From the NCBI GenBank assembly GCA_000961725.1, contig LADS01000063.1, positions 1 to 64,000 of the forward strand: a stretch of DNA of 64,000 bases, given 5' to 3'. The position numbers were made by a program, and so were the translations under genes. The notes under the pieces were generated by a model. It was not told where the DNA came from and made no database searches. It was given only the letters and a program-made list of their open reading frames with translations. Source of the DNA: Desulfobulbaceae bacterium BRH_c16a. GTDB lineage: Bacteria > Desulfobacterota > Desulfobulbia > Desulfobulbales > Desulfocapsaceae. Positions 19,043 to 28,227 of the stretch are shown here, piece by piece (the stretch's first letter is position 1; each line of letters begins with the position of its first letter).

Positions 19043-20818
19043 ATGGCTTTAGATCCTACAAAACATGCGGACTGGGAAATTGCGCAAGACGCAGAGAAAA
19101 CGATGTTGACGATCTACGAGATCGGCGAGAAGCTCGGATTGACCAAGGAAGAACTGCTTCCCCAGGGTCACTACATTGCCAAGATTGATTTCAAGAAAGT
19201 ACTTGAGCGGCTGAAAGACAAACCGGACGGCAAATACATCGACGTCACCGCAATCACCCCTACACCGCTTGGCGAGGGTAAATCAACCTCTTCCATGGGT
19301 CTCGTCCAGGGCCTCGGCAAGATCGGCAAAAGTGTCTGTGCGGCGATTCGTCAACCTTCCGGCGGTCCCACCATGAACATCAAAGGCTCGGCAGCCGGCG
19401 GTGGTCTTGCCCAGTGTATTCCTCTCACTCCTTTCTCTCTCGGCTTCACCGGCGACATCAATGCCATCATGAACGCCCACAACCTGGCGATGGTCGCCCT
19501 TACCTCCCGTATGCAGCATGAGCGGAACTATAATGATGAGCAGCTGGATCGGCTCTCCGGCATGAAACGGCTCGACATCGATCCGACCAACGTTGCCATG
19601 GGCTGGGTCATGGATTTCTGCTGCCAGTCTCTCAGAAATATCATCATCGGTATTGACGGCGTGAACGGCAAAACCGATGGCTTCATGATGAAATCGAAAT
19701 TCGGTATCGCCGTATCTTCAGAGGTTATGGCCATCCTGGCTATGGCCACCGACCTGAAAGACATGCGTGAAAGAATGGGCAGGATCGTCGTTGCCTACTC
19801 GAAGACCGGCAAAGCAATCACTACCGAAGACCTGCAGGTAGCCGGCGCCATGACCGCGTGGATGGTCGATGCCCTCAATCCATCTCTCATGCAGACCCTC
19901 GAAGGCCAACCGGTTATCGTTCATGCCGGTCCTTTCGCCAATATCGCCATCGGCCAGAGCTCGATCATCGCCGACCGTATCGGCCTGAAACTCGCCGACT
20001 ACCATGTCACCGAGTCAGGCTTTGGCGCCGATATCGGTTTCGAGAAATTCTGGAATCTGAAGTGCCGTTACTCCGGCCTCATCCCGAACTGCGTAGTTAT
20101 CGTCGCCACCATCAGGGCACTCAAGTGCCACGGCGGTGCTCCCGTTCCTGTTCCCGGCAAGGCGATGCCGGTCGAGTATAAGACCGAGAACGTCGAGTGG
20201 GTAGCCAAAGGCTGCGGCAACCTCATCCATCATATCAGAAACGTCCGTAAGGCAGGAATTCCTTCGGTTGTCTGTATCAATGCCTTCTACACCGACACCG
20301 ATGCTGAAATTGCCAAGGTTCGTGAGCTGTGCGAAGCAGAAGGCTCCCGCGTGGCACTGTCCAGGCATTGGGAAAAAGGCGGCGACGGCGCCATCGAATT
20401 CGCCAAGACCGTCGTTGAAGCCTGCGAAGAAAAGTCAGAATTCAAGTTACTGTATGATCTTTCCATGCCGATCAAGGAGAGAATCGAACTCATCGCCAAG
20501 GAAGTATACGGTGCCGACGGAGTCGATTACTCGGCTGAAGCCAACAAAGCGATTGCCAGAATCCAGGCCGATCCTCTGCTCGCCAACATGGGTATGTGCA
20601 TGGTGAAAACCCACCTGTCGCTCTCCGACAATCCCGCGCTGAAAGGCGTGCCCACCGGCTGGCGCTTGACCATCAGGGAAGTTCTCACCTATGGTGGCGC
20701 CGGTTTTATCGTGCCTGTTGCCGGAGCAATCAGCCTTATGCCGGGGACCAGCTCCAACCCGGCATTCAAGCGCGTCGATGTCGATGTCGAGACCGGCAAG
20801 GTTGAGGGTGTGTTCTAA
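19043..20818 (+). CDS. fhs: Formate-tetrahydrofolate ligase (10-formyl-THF synthetase)
   Basis: A 591-residue enzyme that activates formate onto tetrahydrofolate with ATP, the second step of the methyl branch of the Wood-Ljungdahl pathway. The P-loop-like TPLGEGKSTSS is at about residues 74-84, followed by RQPSGGPTMNIKGSAAGGG and LTGDINAI-type folate/formyl-phosphate segments (here FTGDINAIMNAHN). Near-full family length with a long, slightly extended N-terminus. AAAGGAG precedes ATG 19043. A strong terminator follows, so fhs can be a single transcription unit; folD begins 95 bases later. Confidence 0.97.
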   Translation: MALDPTKHADWEIAQDAEKTMLTIYEIGEKLGLTKEELLPQGHYIAKIDFKKVLERLKDKPDGKYIDVTAITPTPLGEGKSTSSMGLVQGLGKIGKSVCAAIRQPSGGPTMNIKGSAAGGGLAQCIPLTPFSLGFTGDINAIMNAHNLAMVALTSRMQHERNYNDEQLDRLSGMKRLDIDPTNVAMGWVMDFCCQSLRNIIIGIDGVNGKTDGFMMKSKFGIAVSSEVMAILAMATDLKDMRERMGRIVVAYSKTGKAITTEDLQVAGAMTAWMVDALNPSLMQTLEGQPVIVHAGPFANIAIGQSSIIADRIGLKLADYHVTESGFGADIGFEKFWNLKCRYSGLIPNCVVIVATIRALKCHGGAPVPVPGKAMPVEYKTENVEWVAKGCGNLIHHIRNVRKAGIPSVVCINAFYTDTDAEIAKVRELCEAEGSRVALSRHWEKGGDGAIEFAKTVVEACEEKSEFKLLYDLSMPIKERIELIAKEVYGADGVDYSAEANKAIARIQADPLLANMGMCMVKTHLSLSDNPALKGVPTGWRLTIREVLTYGGAGFIVPVAGAISLMPGTSSNPAFKRVDVDVETGKVEGVF

Positions 20819-20836
20819 CTGCTGATAATGACACAA

Positions 20837-20869
20837 CGAGTGGCCGGTTGACCGGCCACTCGTTTTTTT
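20837..20869 (+). terminator. Rho-independent terminator after fhs
   Basis: A perfect 11-bp stem CGAGTGGCCGG/CCGGCCACTCG with a TTGA loop is followed by seven T residues, 18 bases after the fhs stop. It separates fhs from folD, although some read-through is possible. Confidence 0.9.
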
Positions 20870-20913
20870 CCTTGAATGAATTGACTACAAATTTCGCAAA
20901 GGAGCCTGAAAAT

Positions 20914-21807
20914 ATGACTGCTGAAATTATTAGCGGCACCAAGATAAGAGAAGAAATTCTAGCTGAAATCAAACAGGAAGTCGAGGCGATGAAGGCCAAG
21001 ACCGGCAAGGTCCCGGGCCTGGTAACCATCCTCGTCGGCAAGAGTCCCGCATCCATCAGCTATGTCACCCTGAAGGTAAAAACCGCCATCAGCCTGGGAT
21101 TCAATGAGATCCAGGACGATCAGCCGGAAACCATCCCCGAGGCCGACCTGCTGGCCCTGATCGACAAATACAACAACGATCCTGCTATCCATGGAATACT
21201 GGTGCAGCTGCCGTTACCGAAGCATATCGATGACAAGAAGGTCCTGAATGCCATCAATCCGGACAAGGATGTCGATGCCTTCCATCCCGTCAATGTCGGC
21301 CGGCTGATGATTGGCGGCGATGAAGTCCGCTTCCTGCCCTGTACTCCTGCCGGTATCCAGGAACTGATCATCCGCTCAGGCACCGAAACCTCCGGCGCCG
21401 AAGTAGTTGTCGTCGGCCGCTCCAATATCGTCGGCAAACCGATCGCCATGATGATGGCCCAGAAGGGAAAAGGCGCCAACAGCACCGTGACCATCGTCCA
21501 CACCCGCACCAAGGATCTCGCTTCCCATTGCAAACGGGCGGACATTCTTATTGTTGCAGCCGGTGTGCCGGATCTGGTTAAACCGGAATGGATCAAACCG
21601 GGTTCTACCGTTATCGATGTCGGTGTCAATCGCGTCGGCATGAATGAAAAGACCGGCAAAGCCATCCTGAAGGGCGATGTCGACTTCGACAAAGCAAAAG
21701 AAATCGCCGGAAAAATCACCCCGGTACCTGGTGGAGTCGGCCCGATGACCATCACCATGCTGATGAAAAACACTCTCGCCTCGGCAAAGAGAAGCCTCGG
21801 GATGTAG
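20914..21807 (+). CDS. folD: Bifunctional methylene-THF dehydrogenase / methenyl-THF cyclohydrolase
   Basis: A 297-residue FolD that interconverts 10-formyl-, methenyl- and methylene-tetrahydrofolate, the step after Fhs. The family block SYVTLKVKTA holds the catalytic lysine; the usual Tyr is in SYV; IHGILVQLPLPKHID and VVVGRSNIVGKPIAMMM (NAD(P) site) and the C-terminal TPVPGGVGPMTITML are diagnostic. GGAGCC lies 8 bases before ATG 20914; an upstream in-frame start at 20848 falls inside the fhs terminator and is rejected. The gene ends at a bidirectional terminator shared with the converging hdrA-metF unit. Confidence 0.96.
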   Translation: MTAEIISGTKIREEILAEIKQEVEAMKAKTGKVPGLVTILVGKSPASISYVTLKVKTAISLGFNEIQDDQPETIPEADLLALIDKYNNDPAIHGILVQLPLPKHIDDKKVLNAINPDKDVDAFHPVNVGRLMIGGDEVRFLPCTPAGIQELIIRSGTETSGAEVVVVGRSNIVGKPIAMMMAQKGKGANSTVTIVHTRTKDLASHCKRADILIVAAGVPDLVKPEWIKPGSTVIDVGVNRVGMNEKTGKAILKGDVDFDKAKEIAGKITPVPGGVGPMTITMLMKNTLASAKRSLGM

Positions 21808-21837
21808 TTCTGTTCTTTCCGAAATCTTGCCGCAACG

Positions 21838-21876
21838 AAAAAGCGGAAGAAACGAATCTCGTTTCTTCCGCTTTAT
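21838..21876. terminator. Bidirectional terminator between folD and the metF/cooT unit
   Basis: A perfect 16-bp stem AAAGCGGAAGAAACGA/TCGTTTCTTCCGCTTT (21840-21855 with 21859-21874) with a 3-base loop. T-rich tails follow on both strands, so it can end folD (+) and the converging hdrA-to-His-rich unit (-). Confidence 0.88.
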
Positions 21877-21925
21877 TGTTTTTCCGGCCAGGCAAAATAT
21901 CCTGCCGCCGTAAGATTGCAGGGTA

Positions 21926-22183
21926 TCAGTGATGGTGGTGATGATGGTGATCGTGATGGTGGTGCTCGTCATCGTGCTTGGTGCCGCCGGCCTCCTGAAG
22001 CGCTTTGCCAAGTTCCTCGTTCATCGTAGCCATCAGCTTGACTGCCCGGGAGATATGCTCGGCAAGAGCGGGTTTTCCCTCATCGGTGATAACCGACTGC
22101 CATTTGCCAAACTCTTCCATGTGCCCTTTATTGTGTTCTATCCAGTGTTGCAGCATGACCCGCAACTTCTCTACATTATCCAT
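21926..22183 (-). CDS. Small protein with polyhistidine tail, probable nickel/metal binder
   Basis: An 85-residue protein. Residues 1-67 are helical (VEKLRVMLQHWIEHNKGHMEEF); the last 14 residues consist almost only of histidine with a few aspartates and glutamates. GGAGAACAT precedes ATG 22183. It is the last gene of the hdrA-mvhD-metV-metF-cooT unit, 32 bases after cooT. Such tails store or deliver Ni or Zn; as CODH and acetyl-CoA synthase are nickel enzymes, a role in nickel handling with CooT is a fair inference. The helical part also has spaced histidines. Confidence 0.7.
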   Translation of the reverse strand: MDNVEKLRVMLQHWIEHNKGHMEEFGKWQSVITDEGKPALAEHISRAVKLMATMNEELGKALQEAGGTKHDDEHHHHDHHHHHHH

Positions 22184-22215
22184 ATGTTCTCCAGTTGTTA
22201 ACCTGTTACCGGCTT

Positions 22216-22413
22216 TTATCGTTCTACCTTATAAAGGAAAACTTTGCCGGCAGTGAAATCGATGCGCCGAATAGCCGTATCCGGAAATTCTCGTGATCCC
22301 TCGAACAGACTCGAAACCCGCAAGCCGTTTTCCAGTACCTCAAGGCTGGTTACGTTTTCGAGCAGCAACTCATCACCACCGGTTTTTTCCATCATCACAC
22401 TGGTTTGACACAT
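22216..22413 (-). CDS. cooT: CooT-family nickel-binding protein
   Basis: A 65-residue protein matching the small CooT family: Met-Cys at the very N-terminus (MCQTSV, the conserved nickel-ligand Cys2), ELLLENVTSLEV, and the C-terminal IRRIDFTAGKVFLYKV. In CODH systems CooT supplies nickel for the C-cluster. GAGGATTGAG is directly before ATG 22413. It follows metF by 31 bases and precedes a His-rich protein, so a nickel-delivery pair is attached to the methyl-branch operon instead of to cooS. Confidence 0.83.
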   Translation of the reverse strand: MCQTSVMMEKTGGDELLLENVTSLEVLENGLRVSSLFEGSREFPDTAIRRIDFTAGKVFLYKVER

Positions 22414-22444
22414 CTCAATCCTCTTTGCCTTCCGCAGTGTCCCG

Positions 22445-23377
22445 TCAGTCTACCTTGGGCCGTGGGTACAATCCCGCCCTTTCAACTATTTCCGGAACTT
22501 TTTCTTCCCATTCGATAGCCATGATGTGAAAGCCACTCACACCTTTTACTTCTTTTAAGCGCTGAATGGCCTCGACTGCAATAGTTATTCCTTCTTCGGC
22601 CTGCTTGTCTTTGGGAACACCCGACAAGCGCTTAATCAGTTCATCAGGGACATCCATTCCGGGAACGGCCCTCGCCATGTATTTCGCCATACCGACCGAT
22701 CTCATCGGGGTGATACCTGGCATGATATACACTTTTTCATGCAGCCCCCGCTCGACCACACCTTTCATCCACAGCTCAAACTTCTCAAGATTGTAGACAC
22801 ACTGGGTCTGGATAAACTCGGCCCCTGCGGCAATTTTTTTGGCAAGACGCGGCACCCTGATTTTGAACGGATCGGCAAAGGGGTTGGCAGCAGCCCCGAC
22901 AAACAGGTTGGGCGGAACCTTAATCTCCTCGCCGCCGAGAAATTTTCCTTCATCGCGCATATGTCTGACAGTCTGGATAAGCTGCATGGAGTCTAAATCA
23001 AAGACATTCTGGGCTTTTGGATGATCGCCGAAACTTTGATGATCGCCCGTCAGGCAAAGCATATTGTTGATGCCAAAAGATGCCGCACCAAGAATGTCGC
23101 TCTGCAGAGCGATCCGGTTTCGATCCCTTACCACCATCTGCAGAACAGGCTCCATCCCCTCCAGTTTCAAGTGGATACATGCCGCCAGGCTGCACAATCT
23201 GGTTACCGAAGTCTGGTTGTCGGTGATATTGATGGCATCGACATGATTTTTTATAATGTGGCCCTTTTTGATGATGTGCTCCGGATCGCTGGAGCGTGGC
23301 GGCCCGCACTCGCTGGTAACCGCCATATGACCATTTTTAAATATCTTCTCGAGCTTGCTTTTGGTTTTCATTTCCAC
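22445..23377 (-). CDS. metF: Methylenetetrahydrofolate reductase, MetF subunit
   Basis: A 310-residue FAD-type reductase that reduces methylene-THF to methyl-THF in the Wood-Ljungdahl methyl branch. Family segments: TSECGPPRSSDPEHI, DAINITDNQTS, LCLTGDHQS and the flavin-binding AAANPFADPF plus AEFIQTQCVYNLEKF. GTG 23377 comes 2 bases after the metV stop with GGAGG 10 bases before; ATG 23371 is an alternative. The preceding genes metV, mvhD and hdrA place it in a MetFV-Hdr-MvhD type complex. Confidence 0.95.
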   Translation of the reverse strand: MEMKTKSKLEKIFKNGHMAVTSECGPPRSSDPEHIIKKGHIIKNHVDAINITDNQTSVTRLCSLAACIHLKLEGMEPVLQMVVRDRNRIALQSDILGAASFGINNMLCLTGDHQSFGDHPKAQNVFDLDSMQLIQTVRHMRDEGKFLGGEEIKVPPNLFVGAAANPFADPFKIRVPRLAKKIAAGAEFIQTQCVYNLEKFELWMKGVVERGLHEKVYIMPGITPMRSVGMAKYMARAVPGMDVPDELIKRLSGVPKDKQAEEGITIAVEAIQRLKEVKGVSGFHIMAIEWEEKVPEIVERAGLYPRPKVD

Positions 23378-23379
23378 GA

Positions 23380-24042
23380 TTAAAAGCCCTCCAGTTTAAA
23401 TGATCGAGGTCCGCCCGCACGATCCTTTGACCAGTCCTTCACAGGGGCAAGCTTCTCATAATCATCCAATTTACCAAGAGCCTCCAGCCGATCCACAACC
23501 AACTGCCAGGCACAGTCGAGTTCTTTGGAGATTTCGCACTTCCCTTTCGACGATCCGCCGCACGGACCGTTGAACAGCCGTTTGCAGCAGCGGCTGACCG
23601 GACAGATTCCACCGGTCGTGCCGAGAACGCAATCGCCGCATGCCTGACATTTTTCAGTAAAATTCCAGTCGGTTTGCACGTCTCCAAGAAAGGTGGTGTT
23701 CAGGGCCGGATACACGGGGGTACTCATATATTTGGCCGCGATAAACTGCACGCCGATACCGCAGGCCATACTGAGAACCGCCTCCGACTGGTCGAGAAGG
23801 TCCTTTGCCGACTCGAAAAACGGATGCTCACATTGCCTTTCAATGCCGCCATTTTTAATCTCGATCTCAAGACCCTCCTGTGTTGCTCTCATGCGCAGCA
23901 GCGAAGCCAGGATTTCCGCCTCTTTATTGCCTCCCTGCTGACAAACGGCAACACAGGTATTGCATCCGAAAACGGTCAGCTGTTTATGGTCTTTGACCAT
24001 CCCCCATATTTCCTCAAACGGTTTCTGTTCTCCTACTATCAT
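23380..24042 (-). CDS. metV: MetV, cysteine-rich partner of methylene-THF reductase
   Basis: A 220-residue MTHFR C-terminal-domain protein (MetV). The first ~120 residues include FGCNTCVAVCQQGG and MACGIGVQF; residues about 135-175 are cysteine-rich (CQACGDCVLGTTGGICPVSRC, in pieces CQACGDC and CPVSRCCK, then GPCGGSSKGKC). In acetogens MetV binds iron-sulfur/zinc and carries electrons to MetF. GTGGAGAGGTT precedes ATG 24042, 51 bases after mvhD; it ends 2 bases before metF, so translation is coupled. Confidence 0.93.
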   Translation of the reverse strand: MIVGEQKPFEEIWGMVKDHKQLTVFGCNTCVAVCQQGGNKEAEILASLLRMRATQEGLEIEIKNGGIERQCEHPFFESAKDLLDQSEAVLSMACGIGVQFIAAKYMSTPVYPALNTTFLGDVQTDWNFTEKCQACGDCVLGTTGGICPVSRCCKRLFNGPCGGSSKGKCEISKELDCAWQLVVDRLEALGKLDDYEKLAPVKDWSKDRAGGPRSFKLEGF

Positions 24043-24093
24043 AACCTCTCCACTCCTTCATCGATAAAATCGGAAGTTCCGCCACGGGCACCG

Positions 24094-24612
24094 TCAGGCG
24101 GCCTGTTTTTCATTTTTTGCGGACTCTTTTCTTTTCTGTAGGGCAAACCAGATGGGTGATGGCCCCATGTCACTGATCTTTCTCGTAAACTCGGTACATA
24201 TCTCCGCCCACCGAGGCCCTTGCGCAGCCGAAAGGTTAAAAAACTCGAGCCTTGCCGGATCAATCCCGACCATATGCAGTAATCCCTTGATTTTTTTAAC
24301 TCTTTTCACAGCATTCAAATTTCCTTCCAGGAAATGACATTGCCCCTCAAGTCAGCCTGCGGCAAATACTCCATCCACGCCACGCTCAAAAGCCCGTAAT
24401 ATATATATATGGTCAAGCTTGCCCGTGCAGGGCAGACGCACCACCTTCACATTGGGCGGATATTTCAGTCTCATCACACCGGCAAGATCTGCGGCTGCAA
24501 AGGCGCAGTAGTGGCAGGCAAAGGCAATGATATTTGCCTTCCAGTCGGGAGGGATATCCCGCAGTGTTTCCGGACTTTTCGGTTCTTCAATTTTCTCTTT
24601 GTCAATCACCAT
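24094..24612 (-). CDS. mvhD: MvhD-type electron-transfer subunit, selenocysteine-containing
   Basis: A 172-residue [2Fe-2S]-type MvhD protein when the in-frame UGA at 24352-24354 is read as selenocysteine (residue 87). N-terminal IIAFACHYCAFAAADLAGV; then RGVDGVFAAG-U-LEGQCHFLEGN, where the family has GCHxGDCHY, so Sec replaces the first ligand-type cysteine. After the UGA the frame continues with full family similarity (AVKRVKKIKGLLHMVGID, MGPSPI). A stable hairpin follows the UGA. MvhD links HdrA to a partner oxidoreductase, here MetV-MetF. AGAAGGAAAG precedes ATG 24612. Confidence 0.92.
24319..24354 (-). promoter_or_regulatory. UGA and SECIS-type hairpin in mvhD (metF unit)
   Basis: The UGA at 24352-24354 is followed after 16 bases by ATTTCC-TGGAA-GGAAAT, a perfect 6-bp stem with a 5-base loop. 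The loop begins 22 bases after the UGA, as in the other two MvhD genes of the window. Confidence 0.82.
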
Positions 24613-24682
24613 TATACTTTCCTTCTTGTTGACTTGACCTGCTCAAAATTGGGTGCACCAAACTCCGACCTCAATATCGAGA

Positions 24683-27600
24683 CTAATGCAATTCCGTGAC
24701 CGAGTCGATCATCGCTAAGAGCTGATCGTCGCGGAAGTAGTTCACCTGATAGGCCTTGGCCGGACAAACCCCGGCGCAGATGCCACAACCCGTGCATTTT
24801 ACTTCGTTATGACTGACACGTCCGTCTTCATCGATAAACGGTGCACCAAACGGACATTTTTTCACACATGCCAGACACGACATGCAGATGTTTCTGTTGT
24901 GTTTGGAAATAACTCCGGACACCGTCAGGCTCTCATGCGACAACAAAGCTCCGGCACGGCCGGCGGCAGCCTGGGCCTGGGCGATTGTCTCTTCGAGATT
25001 TTTGGGCGCATGGGCCAGTCCCGCCAGGAAAAATCCCTCGCTGGGGAAATCGACAGGCCGCAGTTTGACATGCGCTTCCAGGAGAAAGCCGTCGATATTG
25101 CAGGTGAGCTTGAGTTTTTTGGCAAACTCGTCGCCGTCAGGCTGCGGCCTGAGTCCGGTCGAAAGAACCACATAATCGGCATCTATGGCGATTTCATGGC
25201 CGAGTACCTTGCCGGCTAAAGTCACTTTCACCTTGTCGCCGTCGGGCTCCACCCGCGGTTTGTCATCGGGCGTATACAGGAAGAAGAGAACCCCGAGATC
25301 GCGTGCCTTCCGGTAATAGTCCTCTTTCAAACCATACGACCGCATATCGCGATAGATAACCACTACCTGAGCATCCGGAGCCTTTTCCTTGATGGCGATA
25401 CTGTTTTTCAGGGCATCCTGACAGCAGATCCTGGAGCAGTAGTTGTTCGGTTCCTCGCGTGACCCGACACACTGGATCATGACATAACTCTTTTGATTAT
25501 CAGGCCCTTTATCGGCAAGCAGAGCCTCCAGCTCGCGCTGGGTAATGATTTTATCCGACTGGTCGTAATTATATTCGACCGGCTGATACTCCTCACCGCC
25601 ACTGGCGACGAGCAATGCTCCATGCCCCACCGTCTGGCCATTGGTAAGATTCGTTACAAAATTTCCGACAAAACCGTCAACTTTCTCTACCGTAGCGCCA
25701 AGATGAACAGTTATCTCAGGATCGCTTTCCACCCTGCGGATCGTGTCCGCAAGAAACGCCTGAACATCATCGCCCTCCAGGTTGGCACCGACATCTTTCA
25801 GCAAACCGCCAAGTTTTTCTGCTCTCTCGACCAGATGCACTCCATAGCCCTGCTCGGTAAGCGACAGCGATGCGGTCATTCCGGCAATCCCTCCGCCGAT
25901 AACCAGAGCGGTATGGGTCACCCCAACCGAGGCGGAGCTTACCGGCACCAGCCTTTTGGTCTTGGCGACGGTCATGTTAACGATTTCTATTGCTTTTTTG
26001 GTCGCATTCTCGTTGTCATGCATATGACACCAGGAGCACTGCTCCCGGATATCGGCCAGTTCAAACAAAAATCTGTTGAGGCCGACCTCTCGAATGGTGT
26101 CCTGGAAAAGAGGCGAATGGGTCCGTGGAGTGCATGAGGCAACGACGATCCGGTTCAAACCTTTTTCCTTGATGAGATCGCGGATTTTCTGCTGGCCGTC
26201 CGGGGCACAGGCGTAGATGATCGTCTCGGTGTGGGCAACCCCCGGTTCTTTGGCCGCGGCTTCCGCCACCCTCTTGACATCCACCGTCCCGGCTATATTG
26301 GTCCCGCAGTGGCAGACGATGACCCCCACTCGTGCCTCTTCTTCGGTGATATCCTTTTCATCCGGCAAAACGACCTTGGTCACTTCGGTTCCCCGCCGAT
26401 CGCCAAGCAGGGCCATGGCTCCCGCTGCCGCGCCACTGCCCTGGATCACCGTTTCCGGAATATCTTTCGGTCCCTGGTAGGTACCTGCTACATAGATACC
26501 TTTTTTCGAGGTTTCCACGGGCCGCAGCTTGGAAGTGGCGGCAAAGCCGTAAGCATCGGTGTCGATGCCGAATATCTGCGAGAACTCGGCGGCATCGCTG
26601 CGCGGCTCGAAACCGATGGAGAGGATGACCATATCAAACTCTTCATGGACCAGTTTGCCGTCTTCGCCGACCGAATGGATGAGCAGGTTGTGGGTCTTCG
26701 GGTCTTCGACGATCTCGGAAATCATCGCTCGTCTGTACACGACCCCGGCATCTCTTTTTGCCTTATCGATATACTTGTCGAAGTCCTTGCCGAAGGCCCG
26801 CAGTTCCATATAAAAAATGGTGGACTGCACTTCCTTGTCATGCTCCTTGGCGATGATCGACTGTTTGGCCGCATACATGCAGCAAACGGAGGAACACCAC
26901 GGATTGGCATTATGGGAGTTCCGCGAGCCGACGCACTGCACCCAGGCCAACCGCTTGGGATGTCCGCCGTCCGAGGGGCGGGTCACAACTCCGCTGCATG
27001 GACCGGATGCCGACAGAAGCCGCTCGAACTGGAGCGAAGTAACGACATTCTTTAATTTACCGTAGCCAAGTTCCCTGCGTATTTCCGGTTGATATGTCTT
27101 CAGACCCGGAGTAAGAATGATCGATCCGACTTTCACTTCGAATTGTCTGTCGCGGTCTTCAAAGTTGATGGCTTTGGCATCGCAGACCTTTTCACACTTG
27201 CGGCAGACATTTTTAGTGAGGTACAGGCAATGGGCCGGGTCAATCGCCCGAGTATTGGGAACGGCCTGAGGAAACAAGGCATAGATGGCTTTTCTTTTAT
27301 CGAGACCCTGATTAAAAAAATTGGAAACCTTGCTCGGACATTCCGGTTCACAGGCTCCACAGCCGGTACACCGTTCCGGATCGACATAACGGGCCTTCTG
27401 CTCCAGGGTGACGGTGAAATTGCCCTCAACGCCGGAAACCTTCAGCACCTTGGCCATGGTGTGCATTTTTATATTGGGGTGACGACTGGATTCGACCATG
27501 CGCGGAGAAATCATGCACATGGCGCAGTCGCCGGTAGGAAACGTCTTATCAAGTCTGGACATCGTTCCGCCGATGGACGGTTCATCGTTGATCATATGAA

Positions 27601-27718
27601 CCATCAGGCCGCTGTTGGCGAGATCGAGGGATGCCTGCATCCCGCCAATACCTGAACCAACTACGAGTACTGAACCTATCCTATCATTGCTGTCCTGCTG
27701 AGGGGTAATCCTGGTCAC
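24683..27718 (-). CDS. hdrA: HdrA-type electron-bifurcating flavoprotein, duplicated (cysteine form)
   Basis: A 1011-residue HdrA made of two HdrA-like halves. First half: FAD motif VLVVGSGIGGMQASLDLA, the conserved CAMCMISPRMVE with Cys where two paralogues in this window have Sec, ferredoxin sites CTGCGACEPECP and CRKCEKVC. Middle: VIVCHCGTNIAGTVDV and VVASCTPRTH. Second half: ALVIGGGIAGMTASL, then two C-terminal [4Fe-4S] sites CMSCLACVKKCP and CTGCGICAGVCP. It probably bifurcates or confurcates electrons for the MetFV reaction through MvhD. GTG 27718 is preferred (GGAGG 8 bases before); ATG 27733 and TTG 27814 are in-frame alternatives. No hdrB or hdrC gene accompanies it. Confidence 0.9.
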   Translation of the reverse strand: MTRITPQQDSNDRIGSVLVVGSGIGGMQASLDLANSGLMVHMINDEPSIGGTMSRLDKTFPTGDCAMCMISPRMVESSRHPNIKMHTMAKVLKVSGVEGNFTVTLEQKARYVDPERCTGCGACEPECPSKVSNFFNQGLDKRKAIYALFPQAVPNTRAIDPAHCLYLTKNVCRKCEKVCDAKAINFEDRDRQFEVKVGSIILTPGLKTYQPEIRRELGYGKLKNVVTSLQFERLLSASGPCSGVVTRPSDGGHPKRLAWVQCVGSRNSHNANPWCSSVCCMYAAKQSIIAKEHDKEVQSTIFYMELRAFGKDFDKYIDKAKRDAGVVYRRAMISEIVEDPKTHNLLIHSVGEDGKLVHEEFDMVILSIGFEPRSDAAEFSQIFGIDTDAYGFAATSKLRPVETSKKGIYVAGTYQGPKDIPETVIQGSGAAAGAMALLGDRRGTEVTKVVLPDEKDITEEEARVGVIVCHCGTNIAGTVDVKRVAEAAAKEPGVAHTETIIYACAPDGQQKIRDLIKEKGLNRIVVASCTPRTHSPLFQDTIREVGLNRFLFELADIREQCSWCHMHDNENATKKAIEIVNMTVAKTKRLVPVSSASVGVTHTALVIGGGIAGMTASLSLTEQGYGVHLVERAEKLGGLLKDVGANLEGDDVQAFLADTIRRVESDPEITVHLGATVEKVDGFVGNFVTNLTNGQTVGHGALLVASGGEEYQPVEYNYDQSDKIITQRELEALLADKGPDNQKSYVMIQCVGSREEPNNYCSRICCQDALKNSIAIKEKAPDAQVVVIYRDMRSYGLKEDYYRKARDLGVLFFLYTPDDKPRVEPDGDKVKVTLAGKVLGHEIAIDADYVVLSTGLRPQPDGDEFAKKLKLTCNIDGFLLEAHVKLRPVDFPSEGFFLAGLAHAPKNLEETIAQAQAAAGRAGALLSHESLTVSGVISKHNRNICMSCLACVKKCPFGAPFIDEDGRVSHNEVKCTGCGICAGVCPAKAYQVNYFRDDQLLAMIDSVTELH

Positions 27719-28227
27719 TGCAAGATCCTCCATAAGATTGGCCCCGATTAGATCGCCGGTCACTCTCCCGTCACCAGCGTTCAAAACGGGCTTGCATTTA
27801 AAGCAATTTTTCAATGTATCGGTAAAGGATTCGATCTCGGGGCATTATAATAGATATATACTGTTATCATAGCTTTTTCTTCTTTTTTGGCGGGCCTTCA
27901 CATATAAAAATGATCATTTCCATAAATATTTTTTCAAGCCCCTGGAAACGGCCGCCACGGCACCGGATACATTCTACTTTACTGTTATATTACATATACT
28001 TATCATGCATCATAGACACACACGGTTGATGCTGTGCGGAGAAGTACTGAAAAATTTTGATTTGGCCCAAGAGTCAACCGGCGTTACAATGGGCGCTTGC
28101 ATTCCGGATGCGCATGAGAGTAAGTCCAATACTACCACATATTGCCCGGACAAGGCTTCATATACTTGCCGGCACGGCATGGAAAAATAAGAGTCTCTTG
28201 TCTTAAACCGTAACATGAGGAACGATA
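27719..28227. other. Divergent intergenic region (hdrA/REC-PAS-kinase)
   Basis: About 500 bases between the hdrA start and the kinase start. An AT-rich stretch near 27840-27880 contains ATTATA (TATAAT on the - strand at 27844-27849), a possible -10 for hdrA, but no good -35 is seen at a normal distance. GAGG at 28215-28218 is the kinase ribosome site. A 61-codon frame at 28005-28190 has no ribosome site and no recognisable features. No RNA gene or repeat was found. Confidence 0.45.

Noticed and set aside
21928..21980. Short tandem CAT/CAC-type repeat, possible CRISPR or microsatellite
   Set aside because: It encodes the polyhistidine tail of the 85-residue protein; there are no spacers and no cas genes.
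28005..28190. 61-codon frame with several cysteines upstream of the REC-PAS-kinase
   Set aside because: No ribosome site, low-complexity composition, and it lies in the divergent promoter region.
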